This document shows, piece by piece, positions 48,362 to 56,691 of a DNA stretch of 64,000 bases. The translations under genes were made by a program, and so were the position numbers. Below the pieces are notes generated by a model that did no database searches, was not told the DNA's origin, and saw nothing but the letters and a program-made list of their open reading frames with translations. The DNA is taken from contig JAEPMJ010000003.1 in assembly GCA_017644005.1 (NCBI GenBank), positions 62,001 through 126,000 of the forward strand. The letters run 5' to 3'. The stretch comes from Rhizobiaceae bacterium (GTDB lineage: Bacteria > Pseudomonadota > Alphaproteobacteria > Rhizobiales > Rhizobiaceae). The first letter of the stretch is position 1. Each line of letters opens with the position of its first letter.

Positions 48362-49093
48362 TCATCTGGACAGGCTGCCTGCCGGACAGATTGCTGCAGC
48401 ACCTGGGTGCGCATTACCGGCCGGCGTTGCAGGTTGTAATTCACGCACAGCACTCGCGCCAAATAGCTCGGCTGCAAGTTCCTCAAGTGAACCGAAGCCC
48501 CCGTAGGTGGAGCTTTCCATCGCGTTCATGTTGCCGACAACAGCTACCGGCAGTCCCGCTGCCGTTGCCGATGCAGCCCCGGTCCGACTGTCTTCCACAG
48601 CCAATACATCGTGTGCTGGGAGCTCGAGCAGACTGCAGGCGCGCGCATATGGCTCGGGCGCCGGCTTGCCGTTCTTCACATCGTCGAGGCACACCAGAAA
48701 CTCCATGTATCGTTCGGCGCCCATCATTTGCAGGTTGGCCTCGACGACCTGTCGATGAGAATTGGAAACGCATACCTGCCGGATGCCGGCAGCCGCAGCT
48801 TTTTCTATTAGCTTCAACGCGCCGGGCTGCATGGCGATCGATCCGCAGTTCTCGACATAGTAGCGGTCGATTGCCGCCAGCCAGTCGCCCTTCGAAAGTC
48901 CATCCGGCAGATCGCTGCGCAGTTGTTCCCAGACATCCGCGATGCTGACGCCAAGAAAGGTCATTTCATCGATCCCATCGATGCGACAGCCACGGTCCCT
49001 GCATACCTGGATCAACGCGCGGTAATGGAGAGGCTCGCTGTCGACGAGGGTTCCGTCAACATCCCAGGCGATCGCCTTGAAACGCGCCGTCAC
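48362..49093 (-). CDS. HAD-superfamily hydrolase (phosphoglycolate phosphatase/beta-phosphoglucomutase-like)
   Basis: This 243-residue HAD hydrolase has motif I DVDGTLVDSE (catalytic Asp pair), motif II VSNS, motif III lysine in KPAPEPY, and motif IV VEDSRTG. A helical cap domain lies between motifs I and II. It dephosphorylates or isomerises a sugar phosphate or related small molecule; the exact substrate is open. A GTG at 49093 with GGAG eight bases upstream is the likely start; the frame is open to a TTG at 49117. A DeoR-type regulator lies 309 bases upstream on the same strand and could control it. Confidence 0.9.
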   Translation of the reverse strand: MTARFKAIAWDVDGTLVDSEPLHYRALIQVCRDRGCRIDGIDEMTFLGVSIADVWEQLRSDLPDGLSKGDWLAAIDRYYVENCGSIAMQPGALKLIEKAAAAGIRQVCVSNSHRQVVEANLQMMGAERYMEFLVCLDDVKNGKPAPEPYARACSLLELPAHDVLAVEDSRTGAASATAAGLPVAVVGNMNAMESSTYGGFGSLEELAAELFGASAVRELQPATPAGNAHPGAAAICPAGSLSR

Positions 49094-49402
49094 GCCCTGC
49101 TCTCCGCCATCCGGCAACGTGACCCAGAGTCTGCGGTTTGGTCATAAGTTCGCGCTTGTGCTGGCGCCAATCCGGCGCAGGCACTTCGACCCGGCTGACA
49201 TGACATGGGTGTTTGATCCTTCACCGGCATTCGCCGCGGGTTGTTCGGGCGGGCGGCCTTCCGCGCCCGGCCAGCAAGAGAACTGATTGGCAAATTGAGG
49301 CCCGCTATAAAGCGCCAATCGACGCAAATCAAACAAAATCAAACAAAAAATAACAACGAGGAATGACGTTCGCTGCAATTTGTTGACCGGTCCTGCCTCC
49401 AA
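49094..49402. other. Gap between DeoR-type regulator and HAD gene
   Basis: No gene is supported; short open frames here have no ribosome-binding site or family match. The segment holds an A-rich stretch near 49321-49352 with two AATCAAAC repeats, described separately. It probably carries the HAD promoter. Confidence 0.5.
49327..49344. promoter_or_regulatory. AATCAAAC direct repeats, possible DeoR-type operator
   Basis: Two copies of AATCAAAC (49327-49334 and 49337-49344) are spaced ten bases apart, one helical turn. A third copy lies at 50417-50424, upstream of the DeoR gene. DeoR/GlpR-family proteins often bind short A/T-rich direct repeats, so these could be sites for the adjacent regulator. 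This is inferred from pattern and location. Confidence 0.4.
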
Positions 49403-50251
49403 TCAACCCGTCGGGGACAATGGAGGTGCGATGATGATTTCGACGCCAGCGGCTTGCAGCGCCGCGGCAATACGTGCGGAAGGCGGTGCGTCTGTCACCA
49501 GCACGTCGATTTCATCGAACCCAGAAATCTGGATGAGGGACGTCTGATCGAATTTCGAGCTGTCGGCCAGAACGACCCGTTTTTTCGCGCGCTCTATGTA
49601 GGCATGTTTGAGTTCGATCTCTTCAAATGCAAAATCGAAGATACCCTGTGGCGAAATCGCCGAAACGCCCAGAAAAGCGATGTCAAACCACAGGCGACGA
49701 GCCTGTTCTACGGCGACGGGACCACATAACGACATTTCCTTTTGCCGCACGCGCCCGCCCAACAGATAGATTTCAGCCTGGCTCTGGCCCATCAGGGCGG
49801 CGATCCGCAGATTGTTGGTAAAGACGCGTATATCTGTTCGTTCGGAGAGCATCGACGCGAGTTCGTAGTTCGTCGTTCCCACATCCAATGCCACTGCCTG
49901 ACTGGCGTTGAGCAGTTCCATCGCTTTTCTTGCAATTGCGGTTTTGGCCGAGCGGTTGGTGTTGCGGCGGTCATCGAAGAACCGTTCCTCCGATGCCTTG
50001 CGCATCGTTCCCGGCCGTTCGACAACTGCTCCGCCGTGTGTGCGCTGGATCTGTCCACGGGTTTCGAGTTCCGAAAGGTCGCGCCGGATGGTCATTTCGG
50101 AGACATTGAACTCTGACGCTAGAGCGCCGATCGACATCGAACCGTTTTCCTGGATGAGCTGTTCTATGCGGGATTTGCGCACATGGCCGATCAGCCGGCC
50201 GGGAGCCGTCTGATCAGGCTGTTCGTTATCGGTTGGTCTTCTGGTTCGCAT
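49403..50251 (-). CDS. DeoR/GlpR-family transcriptional regulator
   Basis: This 282-residue DeoR regulator has an N-terminal HTH domain after a 25-residue basic extension (IGALASEFNVSEMTIRRDLS and RTHGGAV) and a C-terminal sugar-phosphate-sensing isomerase-like domain (ALDVGTTNYELASML, TNNLRIAALMG, DIAFLGVSAIS). These proteins typically repress sugar or polyol catabolism and respond to phosphorylated sugars. No transporter or kinase is adjacent; the nearest co-directional gene is the HAD hydrolase. AATCAAAC motifs occur on both sides of the gene. Confidence 0.92.
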   Translation of the reverse strand: MRTRRPTDNEQPDQTAPGRLIGHVRKSRIEQLIQENGSMSIGALASEFNVSEMTIRRDLSELETRGQIQRTHGGAVVERPGTMRKASEERFFDDRRNTNRSAKTAIARKAMELLNASQAVALDVGTTNYELASMLSERTDIRVFTNNLRIAALMGQSQAEIYLLGGRVRQKEMSLCGPVAVEQARRLWFDIAFLGVSAISPQGIFDFAFEEIELKHAYIERAKKRVVLADSSKFDQTSLIQISGFDEIDVLVTDAPPSARIAAALQAAGVEIIIAPPLSPTG

Positions 50252-50925
50252 GTTGCACTCACAGAGCCCGACGTATGATTATTTCCTCACGCCGGTCCCT
50301 GCGTGTCGTGAGCAAATGTAAGCGGATTTTCACCTGTCTCATATCCTGCAGTTTCGTTGAGCGCATCTTTGCGAACTTGTTTGCCAATCGAAACATTCTG
50401 TATCGGATTCGATGATAATCAAACATGTGCCTGATGGGCAGTCAGGTGCCAAGGGTCAAAACGCACCGTGGTGAACAGGTGGACATGGAAGGTGCGTAGA
50501 GGACAGCTGCGGCTCGCGCTTGTCGGCCTTCCAGGTTCAATGAGCGCGCCCCGCTCGTGGCAAAAGCCATATGGAGCAGCTTTATTCGGCCGCGCCGGAG
50601 AAGGCGAGTGCAGAAGGTCCGTAGTCATAGGCGGATTCAGCGGGCCGAAGTGCGAGAACCGGTCTCGCCGTGCCGCCTCTGAAAGCACCGATCCGGTTTC
50701 CCAAACGTCCCAAGCGTCCACCGGCACCCAGGACGCGCCGGGCTCAAGGTGGTGCGCTCAACCTGCCGAAGGCAAGGCAGTGATGGCGGCACCGCGCGCA
50801 AACCGTAATTAGGTTCGCAGGACCGTGACGCAAAATCAAATTCATGTGCTGTTCGGACACAACTGCCCCAAGCCGCTGGGCAGTTCCAGCCATCCGTCTT
50901 TAATGGTTGATTTGATTGAACTTAT
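50252..50925. other. 674-base gene-poor gap between DeoR gene and tRNA-Lys
   Basis: No convincing gene is seen. Open frames of 102 codons (minus, ending at 50419) and 114 codons (plus, 50468) lack ribosome-binding sites and family resemblance. A third AATCAAAC lies at 50417-50424. An 8-bp stem AACTGCCC/GGGCAGTT with 9-base loop at 50861-50885, downstream of the tRNA-Lys 3' end, may help end the tRNA transcript although no U-tract follows. Confidence 0.5.
50417..50424. promoter_or_regulatory. AATCAAAC motif upstream of DeoR-type regulator
   Basis: A single AATCAAAC copy lies 166 bases upstream of the DeoR start and matches the paired repeats found downstream of the same gene. Possible autoregulatory site; the distance is long. 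Confidence 0.25.
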
Positions 50926-51001
50926 TGGTGAGCGCGCAGGGGCTCGAACCCTGGACCTACTGATTAAAAGTCAGTTGCTCTACCAGCTGAGCTACGCGCT
51001 C
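50926..51001 (-). tRNA. tRNA-Lys (anticodon TTT)
   Basis: The minus strand folds as a full cloverleaf: acceptor GAGCGCG/CGCGCTC, D-arm region TAGCTCAGCTGGTAGAGC, anticodon arm CTGACTTTTAATCAG with anticodon TTT, T-arm with GGTTCGAGCCC, discriminator A and an encoded CCA end (50926-50928). The length is 76 bases including CCA. It lies downstream of the Anbu cluster, behind that cluster's terminator. Confidence 0.97.
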
Positions 51002-51069
51002 CCGAGGGTCGGAATTCCATCCCGGAAGTGGCGCGGAACATAGGGACGGGTGCCGGAGCGGTCAACCTG

Positions 51070-51094
51070 AAAAAGGTGCTCTTGCGTCGCACCT
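51070..51094 (-). terminator. Intrinsic terminator of the Anbu operon
   Basis: On the minus strand, AGGTGC, a 9-base loop and GCACCT are followed immediately by TTTTT (complement of As at 51070-51074). It starts nine bases after the Anbu stop codon and separates the operon from tRNA-Lys. Confidence 0.75.
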
Positions 51095-51102
51095 CCACGG
51101 TC

Positions 51103-51834
51103 CTATTCGTATGGAAAGTCCGGCAGTTTGTTGAAGGCGGCGCGCAGCGCATCCGACCAGCCACTCGCTATCGACTGGTAGTAGGCATCGTCGGCACCGA
51201 TTCGCTTTTCGAATCCGACCTCGAAGCTGTCGCGCTCATAAAACAGCATGTCGAGCGGCAGGCCAACCGACAGGTTCGAGCGCAAGGTCGAATCCAGCGA
51301 TACCATCAGGAGCTTGGCCGCCTCGGCAAAACTCATTTCGCGACTGTAGGCCCGCACCAGAATCGGCTTGCCGTATTTGGTCTCGCCGATCTGAAAGAAG
51401 GGCGTGTCGTCCGAAGCCTCGATGAAGTTGCCTTCGGGATAGATCATGAAGAGCCGCGGCTCGGTGCCGGCAATCTGCCCGCCGAGGATGAAAGTCGCGG
51501 AAAATGCATCGGCCTTCTGGCCGACGGGAGTGGAACTTGCCACCACCTCGCGGATCGTGTCGCCCACCAGCCGTGCTGTCTGGTACATGGACGGTGTCTT
51601 GAGCAGCGACGGCGCACGATCTTCCGGCGCCTTGGTGCGTTCATCGATCAGCGACACGACAGCTTGCGTGGTAGCCAGGTTGCCGGCGGCCAGCAGCACC
51701 AGTACGCGCTCGCCCGGCACGACCCATTTCCGCATCTTGCGAAACGTGGCGATTGAATCGACGCCGGCGTTGGTGCGGGTGTCGGACATAAAAACCAGGC
51801 CGCGGTCGAGCTTCAGGCCAACGCAATAGGTCAT
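51103..51834 (-). CDS. Proteasome-type peptidase Anbu (ancestral beta subunit/BPH)
   Basis: This 243-residue protein is of the Ntn-hydrolase proteasome-like family, Anbu group. After removal of Met1, Thr2 becomes the N-terminal nucleophile; Asp18 (FMSDTRTNAG) and Lys33 (TFRKM) provide the other catalytic residues. Anbu proteins assemble into helical or ring-like oligomers and show little proteolysis in vitro. It is the last gene of the cluster with transglutaminase-like, alpha-E and permuted ATP-grasp proteins, a conserved association suggesting that the genes make and process an unknown peptide or modified product. Terminator directly downstream. Confidence 0.92.
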   Translation of the reverse strand: MTYCVGLKLDRGLVFMSDTRTNAGVDSIATFRKMRKWVVPGERVLVLLAAGNLATTQAVVSLIDERTKAPEDRAPSLLKTPSMYQTARLVGDTIREVVASSTPVGQKADAFSATFILGGQIAGTEPRLFMIYPEGNFIEASDDTPFFQIGETKYGKPILVRAYSREMSFAEAAKLLMVSLDSTLRSNLSVGLPLDMLFYERDSFEVGFEKRIGADDAYYQSIASGWSDALRAAFNKLPDFPYE

Positions 51835-51866
51835 GCGCGATTCCAGTAACGAACAGTCACGTGCGA

Positions 51867-52661
51867 TTACTGCTCGACAGTGATGCGAACTTCAAGCCGT
51901 TCGTTTGCCGCGCCCAGCCGAATGCCCGATATCGGCATGGCATTGCGATAGTCGCGCCCGACGGCAATTTTCACGTAGCGCTCATCGGGGCTGATGCCGT
52001 TCGAAACGTCGAATCCGACCCAGCCCAGCCCGTCGACATGGCCTTCCACCCAGGCATGGCTTGCCACCTGGTCGGTCTGGCCGTCGATCAGAAGGTAGCC
52101 GCTCACATAGCGGGCCGGAATGCCGGCTGCTCGCGCCGCGGCCAGAAATATGTGAGCATGGTCCTGGCACACGCCCTTGCCGTGCGCCAGCGCCTCCTCG
52201 GCGGATGTGGCCGCATTCGTGGCGCCGACCTCATATGCAACGCGATCGCGAATCCGGCTGACCAGTTCGTGCAGCCAGCCAACGTCTTTCTGCGCCGGCA
52301 TTGCACCGAGAAGCTCCGCAGTCCCCTCCCCGGGGTCGGTCAGGTCGGTCTGGCGCAGGAACAGCCAGAGCGGCGCAAACCCGCGATGGTGGCCGATCAC
52401 ACCCGCGGTGTCCTTTGTTTCGATCTCGCCCCGCGCTTCGACGGAAATCATGTGCGGGTCGCCACTCACGCTGACGAGCCGAGTATCATTGCCGAACTGG
52501 TCGATGAAGCGCACTTCCTGGGTGGCGCCCTCGATATCGAGTTCCCACTTCTTGACGTCCTGCCCCGGGCCATCGAGCGGCACCACGCGCAGCCGCTGCA
52601 AGGCGTAGGCCACCGGTTCGTCATAATGATACCGGGTGGTGTGAGTGATCTTCAGCCGCAT
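51867..52661 (-). CDS. Transglutaminase-like cysteine protease
   Basis: This 264-residue protein has an N-terminal beta domain (MRLKITHTTRYHYDEPVAYA) and a transglutaminase/protease core. The catalytic triad is visible: Cys165 (GVCQDHAH), His202 (SHAWVEG) and Asp218 (GFDVSNG). It has no signal peptide. In Anbu-type clusters this family is thought to hydrolyse or form an amide bond on the product of the ATP-grasp enzyme. The ATG at 52661 overlaps the MOSC gene end by ten bases; the frame extends further upstream only within that gene. Confidence 0.92.
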   Translation of the reverse strand: MRLKITHTTRYHYDEPVAYALQRLRVVPLDGPGQDVKKWELDIEGATQEVRFIDQFGNDTRLVSVSGDPHMISVEARGEIETKDTAGVIGHHRGFAPLWLFLRQTDLTDPGEGTAELLGAMPAQKDVGWLHELVSRIRDRVAYEVGATNAATSAEEALAHGKGVCQDHAHIFLAAARAAGIPARYVSGYLLIDGQTDQVASHAWVEGHVDGLGWVGFDVSNGISPDERYVKIAVGRDYRNAMPISGIRLGAANERLEVRITVEQ

Positions 52662-53455
52662 GGGTTGGCGCTGCCCCTCGCTATCTCCAGATCGTCCCGC
52701 GCAGCAACACGCCCCCCTTCGAGAATGCGCAGGTAGACGCCGCAATCCATGTGCCCATAGGCTTCCATCAGTGCCCTGGGTATTTCCAGATCGCGCTGGC
52801 CGGTGGCTGGATCGACATTGGTCGCAGCGCAGCGGCCGATGCGCTTGACCACTTCGAAGACTACCCCGCCCGGCGCTACAAGCCGGGTTCCTGCGGGCCA
52901 ATCGAGTTCGGTGTGGGGCGGCAGTCCCTCCACATAGATATTGCCGCGGAAGCGCAGGGGATCAACCGGCGCGTTGATCAGCGCGGCCAACGCATCGACG
53001 CTTGCACGGTTGATGAGGGAAACGAAGCCTGAGCGCGAATCGGTGAAGCGAAACCTGTCGGACGCCGATAGCAACCGTGGTGCGCCGCGCAGTGCCTCAC
53101 CCATGTAGTGCTTGAAAAAGGCCTCGATCTCGGCCCGCCCGCTTTCCGAGCCGATTTCGGAGCATAGCGGCTCGACACCATCTCCCTCGATCGAGAGAGT
53201 TCCATTCCCGTCATCGAACCGCGTCTTAAGCCGGGCGAGCGCCTCATGACGCATCAGCATGAGGAACCAGGTCTTCGGCCGCTGGTCCGGTCTTGCGGGG
53301 TCAAACCCCGTTGGGCCGTTCTCGATTGCAAACAGACGGTCCCCGGGCCAGTAGTCGCCGGCACTCACATCGGCGCTCTCCATCTTCTCCGGCGAGAGAC
53401 CTTTGACAGGATAACGATAGAGAGCGGTTATACGCGCTGATCCGGGTACCTTCAT
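52652..53455 (-). CDS. MOSC-domain protein
   Basis: This 267-residue protein has an N-terminal MOSC_N beta-barrel (RITALYRYPVKGLSPEKMES) and a C-terminal MOSC domain with the conserved cysteine Cys209 in VKRIGRCAATNVDPATG. MOSC proteins carry sulfur for the molybdenum cofactor or form N-hydroxylated-compound reductases such as mARC/YcbX. It is inserted between the alpha-E and transglutaminase genes and overlaps the latter by ten bases, so it is translated with the Anbu cluster although MOSC is not one of the usual members. Confidence 0.9.
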   Translation of the reverse strand: MKVPGSARITALYRYPVKGLSPEKMESADVSAGDYWPGDRLFAIENGPTGFDPARPDQRPKTWFLMLMRHEALARLKTRFDDGNGTLSIEGDGVEPLCSEIGSESGRAEIEAFFKHYMGEALRGAPRLLSASDRFRFTDSRSGFVSLINRASVDALAALINAPVDPLRFRGNIYVEGLPPHTELDWPAGTRLVAPGGVVFEVVKRIGRCAATNVDPATGQRDLEIPRALMEAYGHMDCGVYLRILEGGRVAARDDLEIARGSANPCG

Positions 53456-53482
53456 GCTGCTTCCGCCTCCCCGACCATCCGA

Positions 53483-54424
53483 TCAGTAGAACCGGTAGTG
53501 GGTGGAGATTTCCTCCCCCAGCTGGTTGTTGTCACGGATGAAATCTCCGAGGAATTCGTGCAGCCCGGTATCGAACACATCGCTGATCGAAGACCCCGTC
53601 AGCCTGGCAAGCATCTTTTCGGCACGGGCCAGACAGCCAGGGCTTTCCCCGTAGTTTTCGGCCAGATAACGCAAGCTCTGGGTCAGGTTGTAATAACAAA
53701 AGCTCAGCGAGCGCGGCATGCGCTGGTTGAGAAGCAGGAAGTCGGCGATGTTGGTCGGCACATATTCCGCGTCATATTCCCAGCGGTATGAGCGGTGCGC
53801 GGAGACCGACCGCAGGATCGCCTCCCACTGATAATTGTCGAGCGACGATCCGACCCATGAAACCGAAGGTAGCAAGACGTAATATTTGACGTCGACGATG
53901 CGGGCCGTGTTGTCGGCGCGCTCCACAAAGATGCCAAGTTGCGCGAAATCGAAGATTTCGTTGCGCAACATGGTGCCGTGGAAGGCGCCGCGGATCAGCG
54001 CGGTCTCGCGTTTGATCGCATCAAGCACATGTGGCAGGTCGCGGTCGTCCACCGGCTTTGCCAGCATGCGCTTCAGCGACATCCATGCCTCGTTGAGGCT
54101 CTCCCAGGTCTCGCGCGTCAGTGCTGTTCGGACCATGCGGGCGTTGTTTCGCGCGGTCTCGAAGGACGACATCACACTTGAGGGGTTGGCCGGGTCGCGC
54201 AGCAGGAAATCGACGACAGCGTTCTGGTCGCACTCACGCCCTGCGGCGGCAAACGCCTGGTCTGCACCTGCGCTCGAAAGGACGGAGTTCCATTCCTCGG
54301 CGGTTTCGGCACCGCGGGTCAGCGCCAGCCTCTGCCCGGTATCGACAAGCCGCGCCATGTTCTCCGCCCGCTCGATATAGCGGCTCATCCAGTAGAGACC
54401 ATTGGCTGTGCGGCCGAGCAGCAT
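53483..54424 (-). CDS. Alpha-E domain protein (DUF403)
   Basis: This 313-residue all-helical protein is of the alpha-E family (formerly DUF403), recognised by LLGRTANGLYWMSRYIERAE at the N-terminus, RMPRSLSFCYYNLTQSLRYL, and the C-terminal LGEEISTHYRFY. The family is found almost only with permuted ATP-grasp enzymes and transglutaminases. It may act as a scaffold or partner of the ATP-grasp ligase; no activity is established. It starts 183 bases after the ATP-grasp gene, with an unusual repeat-like segment between. Confidence 0.92.
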   Translation of the reverse strand: MLLGRTANGLYWMSRYIERAENMARLVDTGQRLALTRGAETAEEWNSVLSSAGADQAFAAAGRECDQNAVVDFLLRDPANPSSVMSSFETARNNARMVRTALTRETWESLNEAWMSLKRMLAKPVDDRDLPHVLDAIKRETALIRGAFHGTMLRNEIFDFAQLGIFVERADNTARIVDVKYYVLLPSVSWVGSSLDNYQWEAILRSVSAHRSYRWEYDAEYVPTNIADFLLLNQRMPRSLSFCYYNLTQSLRYLAENYGESPGCLARAEKMLARLTGSSISDVFDTGLHEFLGDFIRDNNQLGEEISTHYRFY

Positions 54425-54444
54425 CAGCCTGCGCCTTCGCCGAG

Positions 54445-54606
54445 CGAACGGGGAATAGAGAATGGGGAATGGGGCGCGCTCCTGCTCACGTTCTGTCGCG
54501 CAAATCCGTTTTCAAGACTGTCGAGACCCTCCCAACCATAGGGAGGAGCCCGGACCACCAGAGTGCCCACCGCTGGTCCATTCCCTATTTTCCATTCGTT
54601 CTCCGC
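54445..54606. repeat. Structured intergenic element with inverted purine-rich ends
   Basis: The gap between the ATP-grasp and alpha-E genes is bounded by similar inverted ends: AACGGGGAATAGAGAATGGG on the left (from 54448) and, on the opposite strand of the right end, GAACGAATGGAAAATAGGGA (from 54603). Inside lie two further inverted repeats: CCTCCC/GGGAGG around 54528-54546 and GGACCA/TGGTCC at 54552-54579. The arrangement resembles a small mobile or palindromic intergenic repeat (MITE-like). Whether other copies exist cannot be seen in this window. Confidence 0.45.
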
Positions 54607-54607
54607 A

Positions 54608-56020
54608 CTAGTCATCCAGCACCCATGTATCTTTCGTGCCGCCGCCTTGCGAGGAATTGACGACAAGCGACCCTTCTTTCAGCGCCACGCGGGTCAGCCC
54701 GCCGGGCACGATGCGCACGCGGTCGGATACGAGCACGAACGGCCGCAGGTCCACGTGGCGCGGCGCCAGCCCCTTCTGGGTGAGGATCGGGCAGGTCGAG
54801 AGCGACAGCGTCGGCTGGGCAATATAGTTGGCCGGTTTCGCTTTCAGTTTGGCGGCAAAGGCCTCGCGTTCCTTCTTCGACGCGGCAGGGCCGACCAGCA
54901 TGCCGTAACCGCCGGAACCATGCACTTCCTTCACCACCAGTTCGTCGAGATGTTCGAGCACATATTTCAGGCTGTCTGCCTCGCCGCAACGCCAGGTGGG
55001 GATGTTGCCGAGTATTGCCCGCCTTCCAGTATAAAACTCAACGATTTCCGGCATATAGGAGTAGATCGCCTTGTCGTCGGCAATGCCCGTCCCCGGCGCA
55101 TTCGCGATCGTGATATTGCCGGCGCGGTAGACGTCCATGATGCCCGGCACGCCAAGTGCGGAGTCCGGGTTGAAGGTCAGCGGGTCGAGAAAGGAATCGT
55201 CCACGCGGCGGTAGAGCACGTCGATCGCCTTGTAGCCCTGCGTGGTGCGCATCGCGACATGGCCGTCCACCACCCGCAAATCCTGTCCTTCCACCAGTTC
55301 GACACCCATCTGATCGGCCAGGAATGCGTGTTCGAAATAGGCCGAATTGTAGATGCCCGGCGTCAGTACGGCGACGGTTGGCGTACCGGTGACACGTGAC
55401 GGCTTAACCGCAGAAAGCGACTGGCGCAGAAGCTGCGGGTAGTTTTCGACCGGCAGCACCTTCACCTTCTGGAACAACTCGGGAAAGAGCTGCATCATCG
55501 TCTCGCGGTTTTCCAGCATATAGGAGACCCCGGACGGCGTACGGGCATTGTCTTCCAGCACGAAGAACTCGTCCTCGCCGGTGCGCACGATGTCGACACC
55601 GATAATGTGGGTATAGACGCCGGCCGGCGGACGTACGCCGATCATTTCGGGCAGAAACGCCTCGTTGTCGGCAATCAGTTCCTTCGGAATCCGTCCCGCG
55701 CGCAGGATTTCCTGACGGTGATAGATATCGTCCAGAAATGCATTGAGCGCCTGAACCCGTTGCTCGATCCCCTGTGTCAGCCGCCGCCACTCGGAGCCGG
55801 AGATTATGCGCGGCACGATGTCGAAGGGGATCAACCGTTCGGCGGCTTCGGACTGGCCATATACATTGAAGGTGATGCCGGTACGACGGAAGACCCGTTC
55901 TGCATCGGCTGCCTTTTCGCGCAGCCGCGCAGGATCCTGTTGGTTCAACCAGTTCTCATAGGCGGTATAGGGCTGCCTCAAGCCGCTTTCCGCCGGGTGC
56001 ATTTCATCGAACGCTACCAA
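54608..56020 (-). CDS. Circularly permuted type 2 ATP-grasp protein
   Basis: This 470-residue enzyme is of the circularly permuted ATP-grasp family (DUF404/DUF407). Family segments: RRTGITFNVYGQSEAAERLI near the N-terminus, PFDIVPRIISGSEWRRLTQG, DIVRTGEDEFFVLEDNARTP (metal and ATP contacts), NAPGTGIADDKAIYSYMPEI and KEVHGSGGYGMLVGPAAS. It is predicted to join amino or carboxyl groups by ATP-dependent amide formation (peptide amidoligase). The TTG start at 56020 has GGGAG seven bases upstream. First gene of the Anbu cluster. Confidence 0.92.
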   Translation of the reverse strand: MVAFDEMHPAESGLRQPYTAYENWLNQQDPARLREKAADAERVFRRTGITFNVYGQSEAAERLIPFDIVPRIISGSEWRRLTQGIEQRVQALNAFLDDIYHRQEILRAGRIPKELIADNEAFLPEMIGVRPPAGVYTHIIGVDIVRTGEDEFFVLEDNARTPSGVSYMLENRETMMQLFPELFQKVKVLPVENYPQLLRQSLSAVKPSRVTGTPTVAVLTPGIYNSAYFEHAFLADQMGVELVEGQDLRVVDGHVAMRTTQGYKAIDVLYRRVDDSFLDPLTFNPDSALGVPGIMDVYRAGNITIANAPGTGIADDKAIYSYMPEIVEFYTGRRAILGNIPTWRCGEADSLKYVLEHLDELVVKEVHGSGGYGMLVGPAASKKEREAFAAKLKAKPANYIAQPTLSLSTCPILTQKGLAPRHVDLRPFVLVSDRVRIVPGGLTRVALKEGSLVVNSSQGGGTKDTWVLDD

Positions 56021-56261
56021 GCAATAACTCCCTCCCGTTCATTTGAGCGGATCGGCGGGGTCAAGATCAAGTTATTTCGCAAGTTTGCTGCAAAGCGGCC
56101 ACGTGGCAGCAGCTGATGCATGTATTGAGGGCATTTCGGCGTTGTTTGCCTACGCATTCGGCGCGGGTAGCCTGAAATGCCGGCAGCGCGCCGCACGCAA
56201 TTGTGAAACCACTTGCGCATTTTTGCCGTATCTTCGAGTGCAACTTAGCGAGGTAACGCGC

Positions 56262-56681
56262 ATGAAACTCCGGCTCGCAACAGCCGCCGCGGCGCTCTGG
56301 CTCGGCATGGTTCCGGCCCTGTCCGGGGAAGCCGAGATCAGGGCGGCACAGTCCTCGATCGAAGCGCAGATCAAGGCATTTCTGTCCGGCGACAACGAAC
56401 GCGCCTACAGCTATGCCGCGCCGAATATCAAGCAGATATACCCGACTGTCGATCGGTTCATGGCCATGGTGCGGAGTGGCTACCAGCCGGTCTGGAAGCC
56501 GCGCGATTATGCCTTTGGCGATGCCGTTGAGATGAGCGCGACCGCGATAGCCCAACGGGTGCTGATCACCGGCCCGGATGGACGTGCCTACGAAGCTCTC
56601 TACACCTTGTCACTTCAGGACGATGGCACATTCCGCATTACCGGTGTCAGCCTGCGCGGTGCGCAGGCTCTGGGCGCCTGA
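56262..56681 (+). CDS. DUF4864 domain secreted protein
   Basis: This 139-residue protein has a signal peptide (KLRLATAAAALWLGMVPALS, then GEAEI) and a DUF4864 domain (IEAQIKAFLSGDNERAYSYA, IKQIYPTVDRFMAMV). The fold is probably NTF2-like. Function unknown; likely periplasmic. The ATG at 56262 has GAGG eight bases upstream; an open extension to 56043 is not supported. Confidence 0.85.
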   Translation: MKLRLATAAAALWLGMVPALSGEAEIRAAQSSIEAQIKAFLSGDNERAYSYAAPNIKQIYPTVDRFMAMVRSGYQPVWKPRDYAFGDAVEMSATAIAQRVLITGPDGRAYEALYTLSLQDDGTFRITGVSLRGAQALGA

Positions 56682-56691
56682 CACACCAGCC

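Noticed and set aside
50419..50812. Candidate small genes on both strands in the gap near tRNA-Lys
   Set aside because: No ribosome-binding site, no family resemblance and poor codon pattern; described only as a gap.
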